Below, one piece after another: positions 28,157 through 38,165 of a stretch of 64,000 nucleotides of DNA. The notes under the pieces are model-generated. The model was not told the DNA's origin and ran no database searches. It saw only the letters and a program-made list of their open reading frames with translations. How positions within the stretch are numbered: position 1 is the stretch's first letter; each line of letters starts with the position of its first letter. This stretch comes from Pseudomonas rhizosphaerae (GTDB lineage: Bacteria; Pseudomonadota; Gammaproteobacteria; Pseudomonadales; Pseudomonadaceae): the NCBI RefSeq assembly GCF_000761155.1, contig NZ_CP009533.1, positions 4,078,001 through 4,142,000 of the forward strand, read 5' to 3'. Made by a program: the position numbers and the translations under genes.

Positions 28157-29719
28157 TCAGAGGTGCACGACGTTGAGGTCCGCCCGCCCATGGCTGCCGT
28201 CCGTGTGCTCGTTGCGCGGCGGCACGTGGTGCGTCTTGACCAGTTGATCGCCCTGCAGCGTCTCCAGATGGATGTCGAAGCCCCACAAACGGTGCAGGTG
28301 CTTGAGCACTTCCTCGGTGGATTCACCCAGCGGCTTACGGTCGTGTTGCTGATGGCGCAGGGTCAATGAGCGGTCACCGCGCCGATCGATGCTCCAGATC
28401 TGCACGTTGGGCTCGCGGTTGCCCAGGTTGTACTGCGCCGCCAATGTTTCGCGAATCGTGCGGTAGCCGTTTTCGTCGTGGATCGCGGGCACCAGCAGTT
28501 CGTCGCGCTGGTCGTCGTCCATGATGCTGAACAGCTTCAGGTCGCGCATCACCTTGGGCGACAGGTACTGCAGGATGAAGCTCTCGTCCTTGAAGCTGCT
28601 CATGGCGAACTTGATCGTCGACAGCCAGTCGCTTCCGGCAATGTCGGGAAACCAGTGGCGATCTTCGTCGTCCGGCCGTTCGCACATGCGCCGTATGTCC
28701 CGGTACATGGCAAAACCCAGCGCGTAGGGGTTGATGCCGTTGTAATAGGGGCTGTCGAAGCCTGGCTGGAACACCACGCTGGTGTGCGACTGGAGAAACT
28801 CCATCATGAAGCCGTCGGTGATTAGGCCCTCGTCGTAGAGGTCGTTCATCAGGGTGTAGTGCCAGAACGTCGCCCAGCCTTCGTTCATCACCTGGGTCTG
28901 ACGCTGGGGGTAGAAGTACTGGGCGATCTTGCGCACGATGCGCACGATCTCGCGCTGCCACGGCTCGAGCAGCGGCGCGTGTTTCTCGATGAAGTACAGG
29001 ATGTTCTCCTGCGGCTCGGCCGGGAATCGGGCGTTGTCTTCCTCACGGTTCTTGTCGGCGCCTTTGGGGATGGTGCGCCACAGATCGTTGATCTGGCGCT
29101 GCAGGTGCTCTTCGCGATCGGCCTGGCGGCGACGCTCCTCTTCCGCGGAAATCGGATACGGCCGCTTGTAGCGGTCGACGCCGTAGTTCATCAGGGCGTG
29201 GCAGGAATCGAGCAGGTCTTCCACGGCATCGATGCCATGGCGTTCCTCGCACTTCATGATGTAGGACTTGGCGAACACCAGGTAATCGATGATCGAGCTG
29301 GCGTCGGTCCAGGTGCGGAACAGGTAGTTACCCTTGAAGAAGCTGTTGTGCCCATAGCAGGCGTGGGCTACCACCAATGCCTGCATGCAGATGGTGTTCT
29401 CTTCCATCAGGTAGGCGATGCACGGATCGGAGTTGATGACGATTTCGTAGGCCAGCCCCATCTGACCGCGCGTGTAGGATTTCTCGGTGCTGAGAAAGTG
29501 TTTGCCGTAGGACCAATGGTGATAGCCCAAAGGCATGCCGACCGAAGCATACGCATCCATCATCTGCTCGGCTGTGATCACCTCGATCTGGTTGGGGTAG
29601 GTGTCCAGCGCATAGCGCTCGGCGATGCGGCTGATTTCCCGGTCGTAGGTCTGGATGAGCTCGAACGTCCATTCCGAGCCCGTGGAGATGGGTTGACGCT
29701 TCTGCTCTCTGGCGGTCAT
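28157..29719 (-). CDS. SpoVR/YcgB family protein
   Basis: 520 residues matching the SpoVR/YcgB family in length and in conserved blocks such as [28 protein letters not shown] and [13 protein letters not shown]. The family is cytosolic and of unknown biochemical function. It is consistently linked to yeaH and yeaG and to nutrient-stress or stationary-phase expression. The start overlaps the yeaH stop (ATGA at 29716-29719), so it is translationally coupled as the third gene of yeaG-yeaH-spoVR. The HxxxH-like segments could bind metal, but this is only suggestive. Confidence 0.93.
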   Translation of the reverse strand: MTAREQKRQPISTGSEWTFELIQTYDREISRIAERYALDTYPNQIEVITAEQMMDAYASVGMPLGYHHWSYGKHFLSTEKSYTRGQMGLAYEIVINSDPCIAYLMEENTICMQALVVAHACYGHNSFFKGNYLFRTWTDASSIIDYLVFAKSYIMKCEERHGIDAVEDLLDSCHALMNYGVDRYKRPYPISAEEERRRQADREEHLQRQINDLWRTIPKGADKNREEDNARFPAEPQENILYFIEKHAPLLEPWQREIVRIVRKIAQYFYPQRQTQVMNEGWATFWHYTLMNDLYDEGLITDGFMMEFLQSHTSVVFQPGFDSPYYNGINPYALGFAMYRDIRRMCERPDDEDRHWFPDIAGSDWLSTIKFAMSSFKDESFILQYLSPKVMRDLKLFSIMDDDQRDELLVPAIHDENGYRTIRETLAAQYNLGNREPNVQIWSIDRRGDRSLTLRHQQHDRKPLGESTEEVLKHLHRLWGFDIHLETLQGDQLVKTHHVPPRNEHTDGSHGRADLNVVHL

Positions 29720-30990
29720 GTCGCTAACCTGCGCTGGAAAAGTTCACGAAAGACCGGATAGATATCCCCGGCCGACACCAGCTGTTGCTGGGCGAACGTA
29801 TCGGCGAACGACTCGCTGATGCGTTCGTATTCGTACCACAAGGCCTGATGTTCGCGCGGCGTGATCTCCACATAGGTGTAGTACTGCACGAACGGCATGA
29901 TCTGCTTGGTGAGGATTTCCCGACAGATGGGCGAGTCGTCGTTCCAGTTGTCGCCGTCCGAGGCCTGGGCGGCATAGATGTTCCATTCGTTTGTCGGGTA
30001 GCGCGCCGCCATGATTTCCTGCATCAGTTTCAGCGCGCTGGACACGATGGTGCCGCCGGTTTCGCGGGAATAGAAGAATTCTTCCTCGTCGACTTCCCGA
30101 GCGCTGGTGTGATGGCGGATGAACACCACCTCGATCTTGTCGTAATTACGCTTGAGAAACAGGTACAGCAGGATGAAGAAACGCTTGGCGATGTCCTTGG
30201 TGGCCTGAGTCATGGAACCGGACACGTCCATCAGGCAGAACATCACGGCCTTGGAACTGGGGTTGGGGTGTTTCACCAGCAGGTTGTATTTCACGTCGAA
30301 GGTGTCGAGGAAGGGCACTCGGTGGATGCGGGCGCTGAGCTTCTCGATTTCCCCCATCAGAGCCTGGATATCGCCGAAATTGTCTGGCTCTTCGATCTTC
30401 AGGCGTTCGAGCTCGAGCTTGGCTGCTTTGAGCTTGGCGCGGCTGCTGCCCGAGAGTGCGATGCGCCGCGCGTGGGCGGAACGCAAGGTGCGGATGATGT
30501 TGATGCGCGAGGGATTGCCCTCGTTGCTGATCCCGGCGCGCACCGTCTTGTAGGTGTCGGTGCCGCTGAGGTTGCGTTTGACCAGGTTGGGCAGTTCGAG
30601 GTCCTCGAACATGAATTCGAGGAATTCTTCCTGGGTGATCTGGAAGACGAACTCGTCCATGCCCTCGCCGGAGTTGCCCGCCTTGCCGGGCCCTTTTCCG
30701 CCACCACCGCCGCCTTGCGGGCGGGCGATGTGTTCACCGGCCGTGAACTCCTTGTTGCCGGGATGCACGACGGTCTGCTTGCCACCACGGCCGTGGTGCA
30801 ACACCGGCTCGTCGATGTCGCGACCGGGAATGCTGATCTGCTCGCCGTGTTCCATGTCGGTGATGGAGCGGCGGCCGACCGCTTCTTCCACGGCCTTCTT
30901 GATGTGGTCACGGTAACGCCGCAGAAAGCGCTGGCGGTTCACCGTGCTCTTGTTCTTGCCATTGAGGCGTCGGTCGATCACATAGCTCAT
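29716..30990 (-). CDS. YeaH/YhbH family protein (DUF444, vWA-like)
   Basis: About 424 residues from [23 protein letters not shown], the family N-terminus; the frame stays open to 31023. A glycine-rich segment ([12 protein letters not shown]) lies near residue 90. The second half carries a MIDAS-like MDVSGSM motif, so a von Willebrand A-type fold is likely. The family acts with the YeaG kinase in stress responses, but its molecular function is not established. It lies between yeaG and spoVR and overlaps the latter. Confidence 0.93.
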   Translation of the reverse strand: MSYVIDRRLNGKNKSTVNRQRFLRRYRDHIKKAVEEAVGRRSITDMEHGEQISIPGRDIDEPVLHHGRGGKQTVVHPGNKEFTAGEHIARPQGGGGGGKGPGKAGNSGEGMDEFVFQITQEEFLEFMFEDLELPNLVKRNLSGTDTYKTVRAGISNEGNPSRINIIRTLRSAHARRIALSGSSRAKLKAAKLELERLKIEEPDNFGDIQALMGEIEKLSARIHRVPFLDTFDVKYNLLVKHPNPSSKAVMFCLMDVSGSMTQATKDIAKRFFILLYLFLKRNYDKIEVVFIRHHTSAREVDEEEFFYSRETGGTIVSSALKLMQEIMAARYPTNEWNIYAAQASDGDNWNDDSPICREILTKQIMPFVQYYTYVEITPREHQALWYEYERISESFADTFAQQQLVSAGDIYPVFRELFQRRLAT

Positions 30991-31094
30991 TAGGCCTCCG
31001 GGCAGCCTGGCTGCAAGCCACAAGTCGAGAGCGGCGAGGGTGCCAGGCGATTGCGCATGCCTGAATCCCTCGCTGCCTGAAGCTTACCGCGCGA

Positions 31095-33017
31095 TCACTG
31101 CGACTTCCTGACCCGCAGATACCACTCGGACAGCAGGCGCACCTGCTTGTCGGTGTAGCCACGCTCGACCATGCGAGTGACGAAGTCGTTGTGCTTCTGC
31201 TGGTCTTCCTTGCTGGCCTTGGCGTTGAAACTGATGACCGGCAGCAGGTCCTCGGTGTTGGAGAACATCTTCTTCTCGATCACCACCCGCAGCTTCTCGT
31301 AGCTGAGCCAGGTCGGGTTCTTGCCATTGTTATTGGCTCGTGCGCGCAATACGAAGTTGACGATCTCGTTGCGGAAATCCTTCGGATTGCTGATGCCGGC
31401 TGGCTTCTCGATCTTCTCCAGCTCTTCGTTGAGGGCTACCCGGTTGAGGATCTCGCCGGTTTCCGGGTCGCGGTATTCCTGATCCTGAATCCAGAAATCG
31501 GCGTACAGCACGTAGCGGTCGAAGATGTTCTGGCCGTACTCGCTGTAGGATTCCAGGTACGCAGTCTGGATCTCTTTGCCAATGAACTCGATGTAGCGCG
31601 GCGCCAGGTATTCCTTGAGGAAGCGCAGGTAGCGCTCGCGCACTTCGGCAGGGAATTGTTCCTGCTCGATCTGCTGCTCCAGTACATAGAGCAGGTGCAC
31701 CGGGTTGGCGGCGATCTCATGCGGGTCGAAGTTGAACACCTTGGACAGGATCTTGAAGGCGAAGCGTGTCGACAGGCCATTCATGCCTTCGTCCACGCCT
31801 GCCGTGTCGCGGTATTCCTGGATCGACTTGGCCTTGGGGTCGGTGTCCTTGAGGTTCTCGCCGTCGTACACGCGCATCTTGGAGTAGATATTGGAGTTGT
31901 CCGGCTCCTTGAGCCGCGACAGCGTGGTGAACTGGGCCAGCATCTTCAAGGTGTCGGGAGCGCAATGGGCCTTGGACAGCGAGCTGTTGAACAACAGCTT
32001 GTCGTAAATCTTGATCTCGTCGCTTACCCGCAGGCAGTAAGGCACCTTGACGATGTAGATCCGGTCGATGAACGCCTCGTTGTTCTTGTTGTTGCGGAAG
32101 CTGTGCCACTCCGATTCGTTGGAGTGCGCCAGCAGGATGCCTGAATAGGGAATCGCGCCCAGGCCCTCGGTGCTGTTGTAGTTACCTTCCTGCGTAGCGG
32201 TCAGCAGCGGATGGAGCACCTTGATCGGTGCCTTGAACATCTCGACGAATTCCATCAGCCCCTGGTTGGCGCGGCACAGGGCACCGGAATAGCTGTAGGC
32301 GTCGGCATCGTTCTGCGGGTATTCCTCCAGCTTGCGGATGTCCACCTTGCCCACCAGCGCGGAGATGTCCTGGTTGTTCTCGTCGCCCGGCTCGGTCTTG
32401 GCCACGGCGATCTGGTTGAGGATGGAAGGGTAGAGCTTGACCACGCGGAACTGGCTGATATCGCCACCGAATTCGGCCAGGCGCTTGGTGGCCCAGGGCG
32501 ACATGATGGTGCTCAGGTAGCGCCGTGGAATGCCGAAGTCTTCCTCCAGGATCTCGCCGTCCTCGGTAGCGTTGAACAGCCCCAAGGGCGACTCGAACAC
32601 GGGCGAGCCCTTGATCGCGTAGAACGGGACCTTCTCGATCAGCTGCTTGAGCTTCTCGGCGAGCGATGACTTGCCCCCGCCTACCGGGCCGAGCAGGTAC
32701 AGAATCTGTTTCTTTTCTTCCAATCCCTGCGCGGCGTGGCGGAAGTACGACACGATCTGGTCGATGCACTCCTCCATGCCGTGGAAGTCTTCGAAGGCGG
32801 GGTAGCGGCGGATCACCTTGTTGGAAAAGATGCGCGACAGCCTGGAATTGGTCGACGTATCGAGCAATTCGGGCTCCCCTATCGCCATCAGTATCCGTTC
32901 AGCGGCGGAGGCGTAGGTGCTACGGTCCTTTTTGCACAGCTCGAGGTACTCCTGTAACGAGAGCTCTTCCTGGCGTGTGGATTCGAAGCGTTGTTGGAAG
33001 TGGCTAAAGATACTCAT
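31095..33017 (-). CDS. yeaG: PrkA family serine protein kinase / AAA+ protein
   Basis: 640 residues, full length. The N-terminal AAA-type domain has a Walker A LLGPVGGGKSSLAEKL. The C-terminal PrkA domain follows. E. coli YeaG is a stress-induced kinase or ATPase affecting nitrogen-starvation survival. The start at 33017 is the family-like MSIFSHFQQRFESTRQEE. It is the first gene of the three-gene cluster with yeaH and spoVR, preceded by a 313-bp gap that should hold the promoter. Confidence 0.95.
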   Translation of the reverse strand: MSIFSHFQQRFESTRQEELSLQEYLELCKKDRSTYASAAERILMAIGEPELLDTSTNSRLSRIFSNKVIRRYPAFEDFHGMEECIDQIVSYFRHAAQGLEEKKQILYLLGPVGGGKSSLAEKLKQLIEKVPFYAIKGSPVFESPLGLFNATEDGEILEEDFGIPRRYLSTIMSPWATKRLAEFGGDISQFRVVKLYPSILNQIAVAKTEPGDENNQDISALVGKVDIRKLEEYPQNDADAYSYSGALCRANQGLMEFVEMFKAPIKVLHPLLTATQEGNYNSTEGLGAIPYSGILLAHSNESEWHSFRNNKNNEAFIDRIYIVKVPYCLRVSDEIKIYDKLLFNSSLSKAHCAPDTLKMLAQFTTLSRLKEPDNSNIYSKMRVYDGENLKDTDPKAKSIQEYRDTAGVDEGMNGLSTRFAFKILSKVFNFDPHEIAANPVHLLYVLEQQIEQEQFPAEVRERYLRFLKEYLAPRYIEFIGKEIQTAYLESYSEYGQNIFDRYVLYADFWIQDQEYRDPETGEILNRVALNEELEKIEKPAGISNPKDFRNEIVNFVLRARANNNGKNPTWLSYEKLRVVIEKKMFSNTEDLLPVISFNAKASKEDQQKHNDFVTRMVERGYTDKQVRLLSEWYLRVRKSQ

Positions 33018-33330
33018 GACGTCACCTCGCTCGATACGTGGAGCCGACGTCGGATCACTCAGTTGATGCTGGCGGTCACCAAACCCCTCGGTGGCCGTAT
33101 ACCCCCCAGAACACCCATGTAGTCTTGACCGATTGACCCGCGCGCCGGTGTACCGGCTCTCCCCTGTTATGGATGGCCTGCACTAAAGGATAGTTGGTTA
33201 TCGAGGACTTCAAGGGCGGATGCGCAATTAACTGCCGCGCGGCTTTGCGCCAAGGCGGCTAACGCCCCATGGGGCGCGGCGTGGGCGCGCAAAAAAAAAA
33301 TTTTGCCACGCCTGCACCTTCGTCAGGTAT
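33018..33330. other. Intergenic region upstream of yeaG
   Basis: About 313 bp with no supported gene. It holds the presumed yeaG promoter on the minus strand; I could not fix a convincing sigma-54 or sigma-S element. A perfect 14-bp palindrome CGCCCCATGGGGCG lies near 33263-33276. A run of ten A residues sits at about 33291-33300, flanked by GGCGTGG/CCACGCC-type arms. The A-run reads as a T-run behind glpE on the minus strand and may be its terminator. Confidence 0.45.
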
Positions 33331-33651
33331 TCACGCTTGGCTGGTTTCGTTCGGAAAGGTGCTGCGCCACAACTCGAAACCGCCATCCAGGCTGTAGACA
33401 TCGGAGAATCCCTGGCTTACCAGGTAGGCGGCAGCACTCTGGCTGGAGTTGCCGTGGTAGCACACCACGACCAGGGGTTTGTCCAGGTCGGCCGCCGTGA
33501 TGAAACCGTGCAGCGAGTGGTTGTCCAGGTGCGTGGAGTCGGTGATGTGCGCGGCTGCATACGTCTGCGGGTCACGGATGTCTACCACCACGGCGCCTTG
33601 TTCGCGCAGGCTCTGGGCTTGTTGCGGAGGGATGCGTTTGAATTCGGTCAT
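33331..33651 (-). CDS. glpE: Thiosulfate sulfurtransferase (single-domain rhodanese)
   Basis: 106 residues from [13 protein letters not shown]; the frame is open to 33780 with no family-like sequence there. It is a single rhodanese domain with the active-site cysteine in [14 protein letters not shown]. It transfers sulfane sulfur from thiosulfate to acceptors such as cyanide or thioredoxin. An AGGAG lies upstream of the ATG. It lies 28 bp beyond the apaH stop on the same strand and may be read from the lptD-apaH cluster. Confidence 0.93.
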   Translation of the reverse strand: MTEFKRIPPQQAQSLREQGAVVVDIRDPQTYAAAHITDSTHLDNHSLHGFITAADLDKPLVVVCYHGNSSQSAAAYLVSQGFSDVYSLDGGFELWRSTFPNETSQA

Positions 33652-33679
33652 GGGCAGGCTCCTGGGCTGGTCGCCCATT

Positions 33680-34561
33680 CTAGCGGTTGTCGCTCGGGGG
33701 AGGGAAATCCGCCGCGCGGGTCGCTGCGGGCACGTCTGCATCGCCCTTGTCGGTGCACGTGCACGACAGGCGTTCGCCACTGTCGACGTTGAGCAGCGTC
33801 ATCGCACCGCCCCACACGCAACCGGTGTCGAGGGCGAACACGCCAGGCTCATCGCAACGGCCTTCCAGGGCTGCCCAATGACCGAAGATGATCCTCAGAT
33901 CGCGGGTCTTGCGTGCCTTGTGCGCGAACCAGGGCGCGTAGCCGGGCAGGGCGGTGTCCGCGCCTTCCTTGCCCTTGAGGTCGAGCTTGCCGTCGGCGGT
34001 GCAGAAGCGCATGCGGGTAAAATAGTTGGTGATCACCCGCAGGCGCGCGGCGCCCTGCAGTTCCTTGTCCCACTTGTTCGGCTCGTTGCCGTACATGCCA
34101 TCCAGATACGGCTGGAACAGGTTGTCGTCACGCAGCGCCGTCTCGACCTCGGCGGCAAGGCGCAAGGCCTTGCGCAGCGACCACTGCGGTGGGATTCCGG
34201 CATGTACCAGGACGGCATTGCGTTGCTCGTCGTAGTGCAGCAGTTTCTGCCGGCGCAGCCAATCGAGCAACTGCGGGCCATCGGGTGCATCGAGGATTTC
34301 GCGCAGGGTGTCGCCGCGCTTGAGCCGTTCGGCGTTGTTGGCCACTGCCAGCAGGTGCAGGTCGTGGTTGCCCAGTACACACACCAGTGAGTCGCGCATG
34401 GCATACAGATAGCGCAGGGTTTCCAGCGAACTCGGCCCCCGGTTGACCAGGTCGCCGACCAACCACAGCGTATCGTTCGCAGGATCGAAGGCGACCCGTT
34501 GCAGCAGGCACTTGAGGGGCTCTAGACAGCCCTGCAAATCGCCGACGGCGTACACCGCCAT
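33680..34561 (-). CDS. apaH: Diadenosine tetraphosphatase (symmetrical)
   Basis: 293 residues from [16 protein letters not shown]; the frame is open much further upstream but that overlaps apaG. The metallophosphatase motifs are complete: [23 protein letters not shown] and LVHAGIPP. It hydrolyses Ap4A to two ADP and also removes Np4 caps from RNA. It overlaps the apaG stop by one base (TGATG), the conserved ksgA-apaG-apaH order of gamma-proteobacteria. Confidence 0.95.
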   Translation of the reverse strand: MAVYAVGDLQGCLEPLKCLLQRVAFDPANDTLWLVGDLVNRGPSSLETLRYLYAMRDSLVCVLGNHDLHLLAVANNAERLKRGDTLREILDAPDGPQLLDWLRRQKLLHYDEQRNAVLVHAGIPPQWSLRKALRLAAEVETALRDDNLFQPYLDGMYGNEPNKWDKELQGAARLRVITNYFTRMRFCTADGKLDLKGKEGADTALPGYAPWFAHKARKTRDLRIIFGHWAALEGRCDEPGVFALDTGCVWGGAMTLLNVDSGERLSCTCTDKGDADVPAATRAADFPPPSDNR

Positions 34562-34941
34562 CAGTGCAGCGCGCCTGGCACGGCGAGGCGAAACGGCGCG
34601 ATCACCGCCTCGAACTGCTTGCCGTCTGCGGCCTGCATCTGATAACTGCCCTGCATGTTGCCTACGGTGGTGGCCATCACCGTACCGCTTGAGTAGGTGT
34701 GGCTCGCGCCTGCGGCGATCAGCGGTTGCTGACCGATGACACCGGCGCCACGGACCTCTTCGACCTTGCCGTCGCCATCGGTGATGACCCAATGGCGTGA
34801 CAGCAGGCGAGCCGGTAGCTGTCCGCTGTTGAGCACGGTCACGGTATAGGCGAAGGCAAAGCGTTGCTGCTCGGGTTGCGACTGTTCTGGCAGGAAGCGG
34901 GTCACGACGCTGACGTCGATCTGATAGCGAGGATCGGACAT
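34561..34941 (-). CDS. apaG: ApaG protein (Co2+/Mg2+ efflux-associated, DUF525)
   Basis: 126 residues, a single ApaG fold. Conserved segments are [18 protein letters not shown] and [20 protein letters not shown], with the GSYQM near the C-terminus. Mutants in enteric bacteria are altered in cobalt resistance, but the biochemical role is unclear. It lies between ksgA (106 bp upstream) and apaH (one-base overlap). Confidence 0.95.
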   Translation of the reverse strand: MSDPRYQIDVSVVTRFLPEQSQPEQQRFAFAYTVTVLNSGQLPARLLSRHWVITDGDGKVEEVRGAGVIGQQPLIAAGASHTYSSGTVMATTVGNMQGSYQMQAADGKQFEAVIAPFRLAVPGALH

Positions 34942-35047
34942 GCAAGGGGCCTTGAAAGCGAGAGCGAATGTAGCCGGCGTCGGCCGGTTCAGGTCAGTCT
35001 AGGTCAAATAGAGGGCCTGTGGACCAACGGGTGGTCCACGTTAGAGG

Positions 35048-35854
35048 TCAGAGTGCGTCGCTTCGTTCGGCCAATTGATCGGCCAGGCGTACGAAAGCCG
35101 CCAGGTCGAGCTGCTCGGGCCGCAGGCTGCCGTCGACGCCGGCCGCTTCGATCGCCTCATTGGGCAGCAATGCCTTGAGCGTATTGCGCAAGGTCTTGCG
35201 GCGCTGGTTGAAGGCTTCGCGCACCACGCGCTCAAGCAGGCGGTGGTCCTTGGCCGGGTGGGGCAGGGTGGTATGAGGCACCAGTCGCACGATGGCCGAG
35301 TCGACCTTGGGCGGCGGGTTGAACGCGCCTGGCCCGACGTTGAACAGGTGTTCGACGCGGCAATGGTACTGGACCATGATCGACAGCCGACCCCAATCAC
35401 CACCGCCAGGGCCTGCGGCCATGCGCTCGACCACTTCCTTCTGCAGCATGAAATGCATGTCGCGAATCAGGTGGGCGTTGTGCAGCAGGTGGAAGATCAG
35501 CGGTGTGGAGATGTTGTACGGCAGGTTGCCGACCACGCGCAGGGTGGCAGGCTCTGCACCCAGGCTTGTGAAGTCGAACTTCAACGCATCGCCCTGATGC
35601 AGGCGAAAATTATCCTTGCCGGCGAACTGCTGGTTGAGAATCGGCACCAGGTCCTTGTCCAGTTCCACCACGTCCAGCTGCGCGCCGCTGTCCAGCAGGC
35701 CTTCGGTCAGTGCACCCTGGCCCGGTCCGATTTCCAGCAGGTGTTCGCCGGGTTTGGCATGGATGGAGCGCAGGATACGGTCGATGACGCCGGCGTCATG
35801 CAGGAAGTTCTGACCAAAGCGCTTGCGCGCCCGGTGTTGGTATTGCTCGGTCAT
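35048..35854 (-). CDS. ksgA: 16S rRNA dimethyladenosine transferase
   Basis: 268 residues from [20 protein letters not shown]; the frame is open upstream inside pdxA. SAM-binding motif I LEIGPGQGALTE and the catalytic NLPYNIS are intact. It dimethylates two adjacent adenosines in helix 45 of 16S rRNA late in 30S assembly. It overlaps the pdxA stop by one base (TAATG). Confidence 0.96.
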   Translation of the reverse strand: MTEQYQHRARKRFGQNFLHDAGVIDRILRSIHAKPGEHLLEIGPGQGALTEGLLDSGAQLDVVELDKDLVPILNQQFAGKDNFRLHQGDALKFDFTSLGAEPATLRVVGNLPYNISTPLIFHLLHNAHLIRDMHFMLQKEVVERMAAGPGGGDWGRLSIMVQYHCRVEHLFNVGPGAFNPPPKVDSAIVRLVPHTTLPHPAKDHRLLERVVREAFNQRRKTLRNTLKALLPNEAIEAAGVDGSLRPEQLDLAAFVRLADQLAERSDAL

Positions 35855-36840
35855 TAAAATGTCTCGGCCATTCGATAGGCAGTGTCGAGGGCAACGCGCA
35901 GGCTGCCGGTGTCGATCTTGCCGGTACCGGCCAGGTCGAGGGCGGTGCCGTGGTCCACGGAGGTGCGGATGATCGGCAACCCGAGGGTGACGTTGACCGC
36001 CGCGCCAAAGCCTTTGTACTTGAGTACGGGCAGGCCCTGGTCGTGATACATCGCCAGCACCGCGTCGCAATGCTGCAGGTATTTGGGAGTGAAGAGCGTA
36101 TCGGCGGGCAGCGGCCCGCGCAGATCCATGCCTTCGGCGCGCAGGCGCTCCAGGGTAGGCTCGATGATGTCTATTTCTTCGCGACCCAGATGGCCACTCT
36201 CGCCGGCATGTGGGTTGAGCCCGCAGACCAGAATGCGCGGGCGAGCCAGGCCGAACTTGCGCTGCAGATCAGCATGCAGGATGCGCGTGACGCGCTCCAG
36301 GCGCTCGGCGGTGACCGCATCGGCCACCTCGCGCAGCGGCAGGTGAGTGGTCACCAGTGCCACCCGCAGGTCGCCGGTGGCCAGCATCATTACCACTTGT
36401 TCGGTGGCCGTGAGGTCGGCAAGAAATTCGGTGTGTCCGGAAAATGCGATTCCGCCGTCGTTGATGACGCCCTTGTGTACCGGTGCGGTGATCATGCCGG
36501 CGAACAGACCGTCGAGGCAGCCCTGTGCCGCACGGATCAGGGTTTGCAGCACGAACGCGGCATTGGCCGTATCCAGCTGGCCTGTGCGTACAGGCGCGCC
36601 CAGCGGCGTGTCCCATACGTACAGGCTGCCCGCTGGCGCGGGATGGTCGGGGAGGGCGTCGGCATCGACTTCCAGCAAACTGACGGCCAGCCCCAATTGC
36701 GCGGCCCGCTCGACGAGCAGGTCACGGCTGGTGATGGCAATCAAGGGATGTGGCTGGGGTTGCGCGGCGAGCAGCAGGCACAGGTCTGGACCTATGCCCG
36801 CCGGCTCGCCGGGCGTCAATGCGAAACGCTTGGGTGTCAC
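35854..36840 (-). CDS. pdxA: 4-hydroxythreonine-4-phosphate dehydrogenase
   Basis: 328 residues. The N-terminus [15 protein letters not shown], the metal-binding FSGHTEFL region and [17 protein letters not shown] are characteristic of PdxA. It oxidises 4-phosphohydroxy-threonine in pyridoxal-phosphate synthesis. It overlaps surA by four bases (ATGA), so it is coupled to it in the lptD-surA-pdxA-ksgA-apaG-apaH series. Confidence 0.96.
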   Translation of the reverse strand: MTPKRFALTPGEPAGIGPDLCLLLAAQPQPHPLIAITSRDLLVERAAQLGLAVSLLEVDADALPDHPAPAGSLYVWDTPLGAPVRTGQLDTANAAFVLQTLIRAAQGCLDGLFAGMITAPVHKGVINDGGIAFSGHTEFLADLTATEQVVMMLATGDLRVALVTTHLPLREVADAVTAERLERVTRILHADLQRKFGLARPRILVCGLNPHAGESGHLGREEIDIIEPTLERLRAEGMDLRGPLPADTLFTPKYLQHCDAVLAMYHDQGLPVLKYKGFGAAVNVTLGLPIIRTSVDHGTALDLAGTGKIDTGSLRVALDTAYRMAETF

Positions 36841-38165
36841 TGTGCAGCCTGGTCGGCGCCAGGCAGCTTGATTTCAACGTAGGCTTCGTCGCGGATCTGG
36901 CGCATCCAGGTCTGCAGCTCTTCGTCATACTTGCGGTTGCGCAACACGGTCATCGCCTGCTGATCGCGGGCCTGCTCGGTGTTGTCGGTCGCGCGGCGGC
37001 CGAGTACCTGCAGAACGTGCCAGCCGAACTGCGTCTGGAATGGACGCGAGACCGATTCCACCGGCGTCGAGGCCATGGTTTCGCGGAACTCGGGCACCAG
37101 CGACTGCGGGTTGACCCAGTTCAGGTCACCACCGTTGAGTGCCGAGCCTGGATCTTCCGAGAAATTCTTCGCCAAGGTGGCGAAGTCTTCGCCGTTCTCG
37201 ATGCGCTCATACAGTTTGCGCGCCAGCTCTTCGGTCTGGGCCGGACTGCGAATCTCGCTCGGCTTCAGCAGAATATGACGTACGTGCACTTCGTCGACGG
37301 TTTGAGTCGCACCACCGCGTTTGTCCAGCACCTTGAGGATGATGAAGCCCACGGGCGTGCGCACCGGCTGCGTGACATCCCCAACCGGCATGCTGCTGAG
37401 CATGCGGTCGAAAGGTGCCGGCAACTGCGCCGGCTTGCGCCAGCCCATGTCACCGCCCTCCAGGGCGTTCTCGCTCGACGAACTGGCAATCGCCAGCTTG
37501 TTGAAGTCGGCACCCTGCTTGAGCTGGCGATAGATGTCTTCGGCTTTGCTGGCCGCCGCCTGAATGGCCGCTGCACTTGCGCTTTCCGGAACCTGGATCT
37601 GGATGTTGGCCAGGTGCAGTTCTTCGGACAGCTGCATCTTGCCCAGGTCCGAGGCGAGGAAGTTCTTCACTTCCTGCTCCGACACCTGAATGCGCTCGGC
37701 CACGCGCCGCTGACGTACGCGGCTGATGATCATCTCGCGCTTCACCTGCTCGCGCGCATCGTCATACGACAGGCCGTCGCGCGCCAGGGCGGCACGGAAC
37801 TGCTCGGTCGACATGTTGTTGCGCTGGGCGATGGTGGCAATGGCACCGTTGAGTTCTTCGTCGGTGATGCGAATGCCGGAGCGCTCGCCGATCTGCAATT
37901 GCAGGTTCTCGACGATCAGGCGCTCCAGCACCTGCTGTTCCAGGACGCTGGCTGGAGGCACGCCACCACTGCCGCCACGCTTGGCGATGGTTTGCTGCAC
38001 TTCCTTGACGCGCTGGTCGAGCTGGCTTTGCATGACCACGTCGTTGTCGACGATGGCCACGACGCGGTCCAGCTGTTGCACCGCGGCGTGCGCCGTGGTG
38101 CTCAGCAGCATGGCGCCCAGCACGACTGGGCGCAGCAGATCACATAGCTTGGTCTTCACGTTCAC
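36837..38165 (-). CDS. surA: Periplasmic chaperone / peptidyl-prolyl isomerase SurA
   Basis: 442 residues. The signal peptide ([18 protein letters not shown]) is followed by the SurA N-terminal chaperone domain and two parvulin-type PPIC domains (around residues 185-280 and 295-390), each with the GGDMGW/GGDLNW-type motif. It escorts outer-membrane proteins, LptD among them, to the BAM complex. It starts 26 bp inside the end of lptD, its client gene, and overlaps pdxA. Confidence 0.96.
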   Translation of the reverse strand: MNVKTKLCDLLRPVVLGAMLLSTTAHAAVQQLDRVVAIVDNDVVMQSQLDQRVKEVQQTIAKRGGSGGVPPASVLEQQVLERLIVENLQLQIGERSGIRITDEELNGAIATIAQRNNMSTEQFRAALARDGLSYDDAREQVKREMIISRVRQRRVAERIQVSEQEVKNFLASDLGKMQLSEELHLANIQIQVPESASAAAIQAAASKAEDIYRQLKQGADFNKLAIASSSSENALEGGDMGWRKPAQLPAPFDRMLSSMPVGDVTQPVRTPVGFIILKVLDKRGGATQTVDEVHVRHILLKPSEIRSPAQTEELARKLYERIENGEDFATLAKNFSEDPGSALNGGDLNWVNPQSLVPEFRETMASTPVESVSRPFQTQFGWHVLQVLGRRATDNTEQARDQQAMTVLRNRKYDEELQTWMRQIRDEAYVEIKLPGADQAAQ

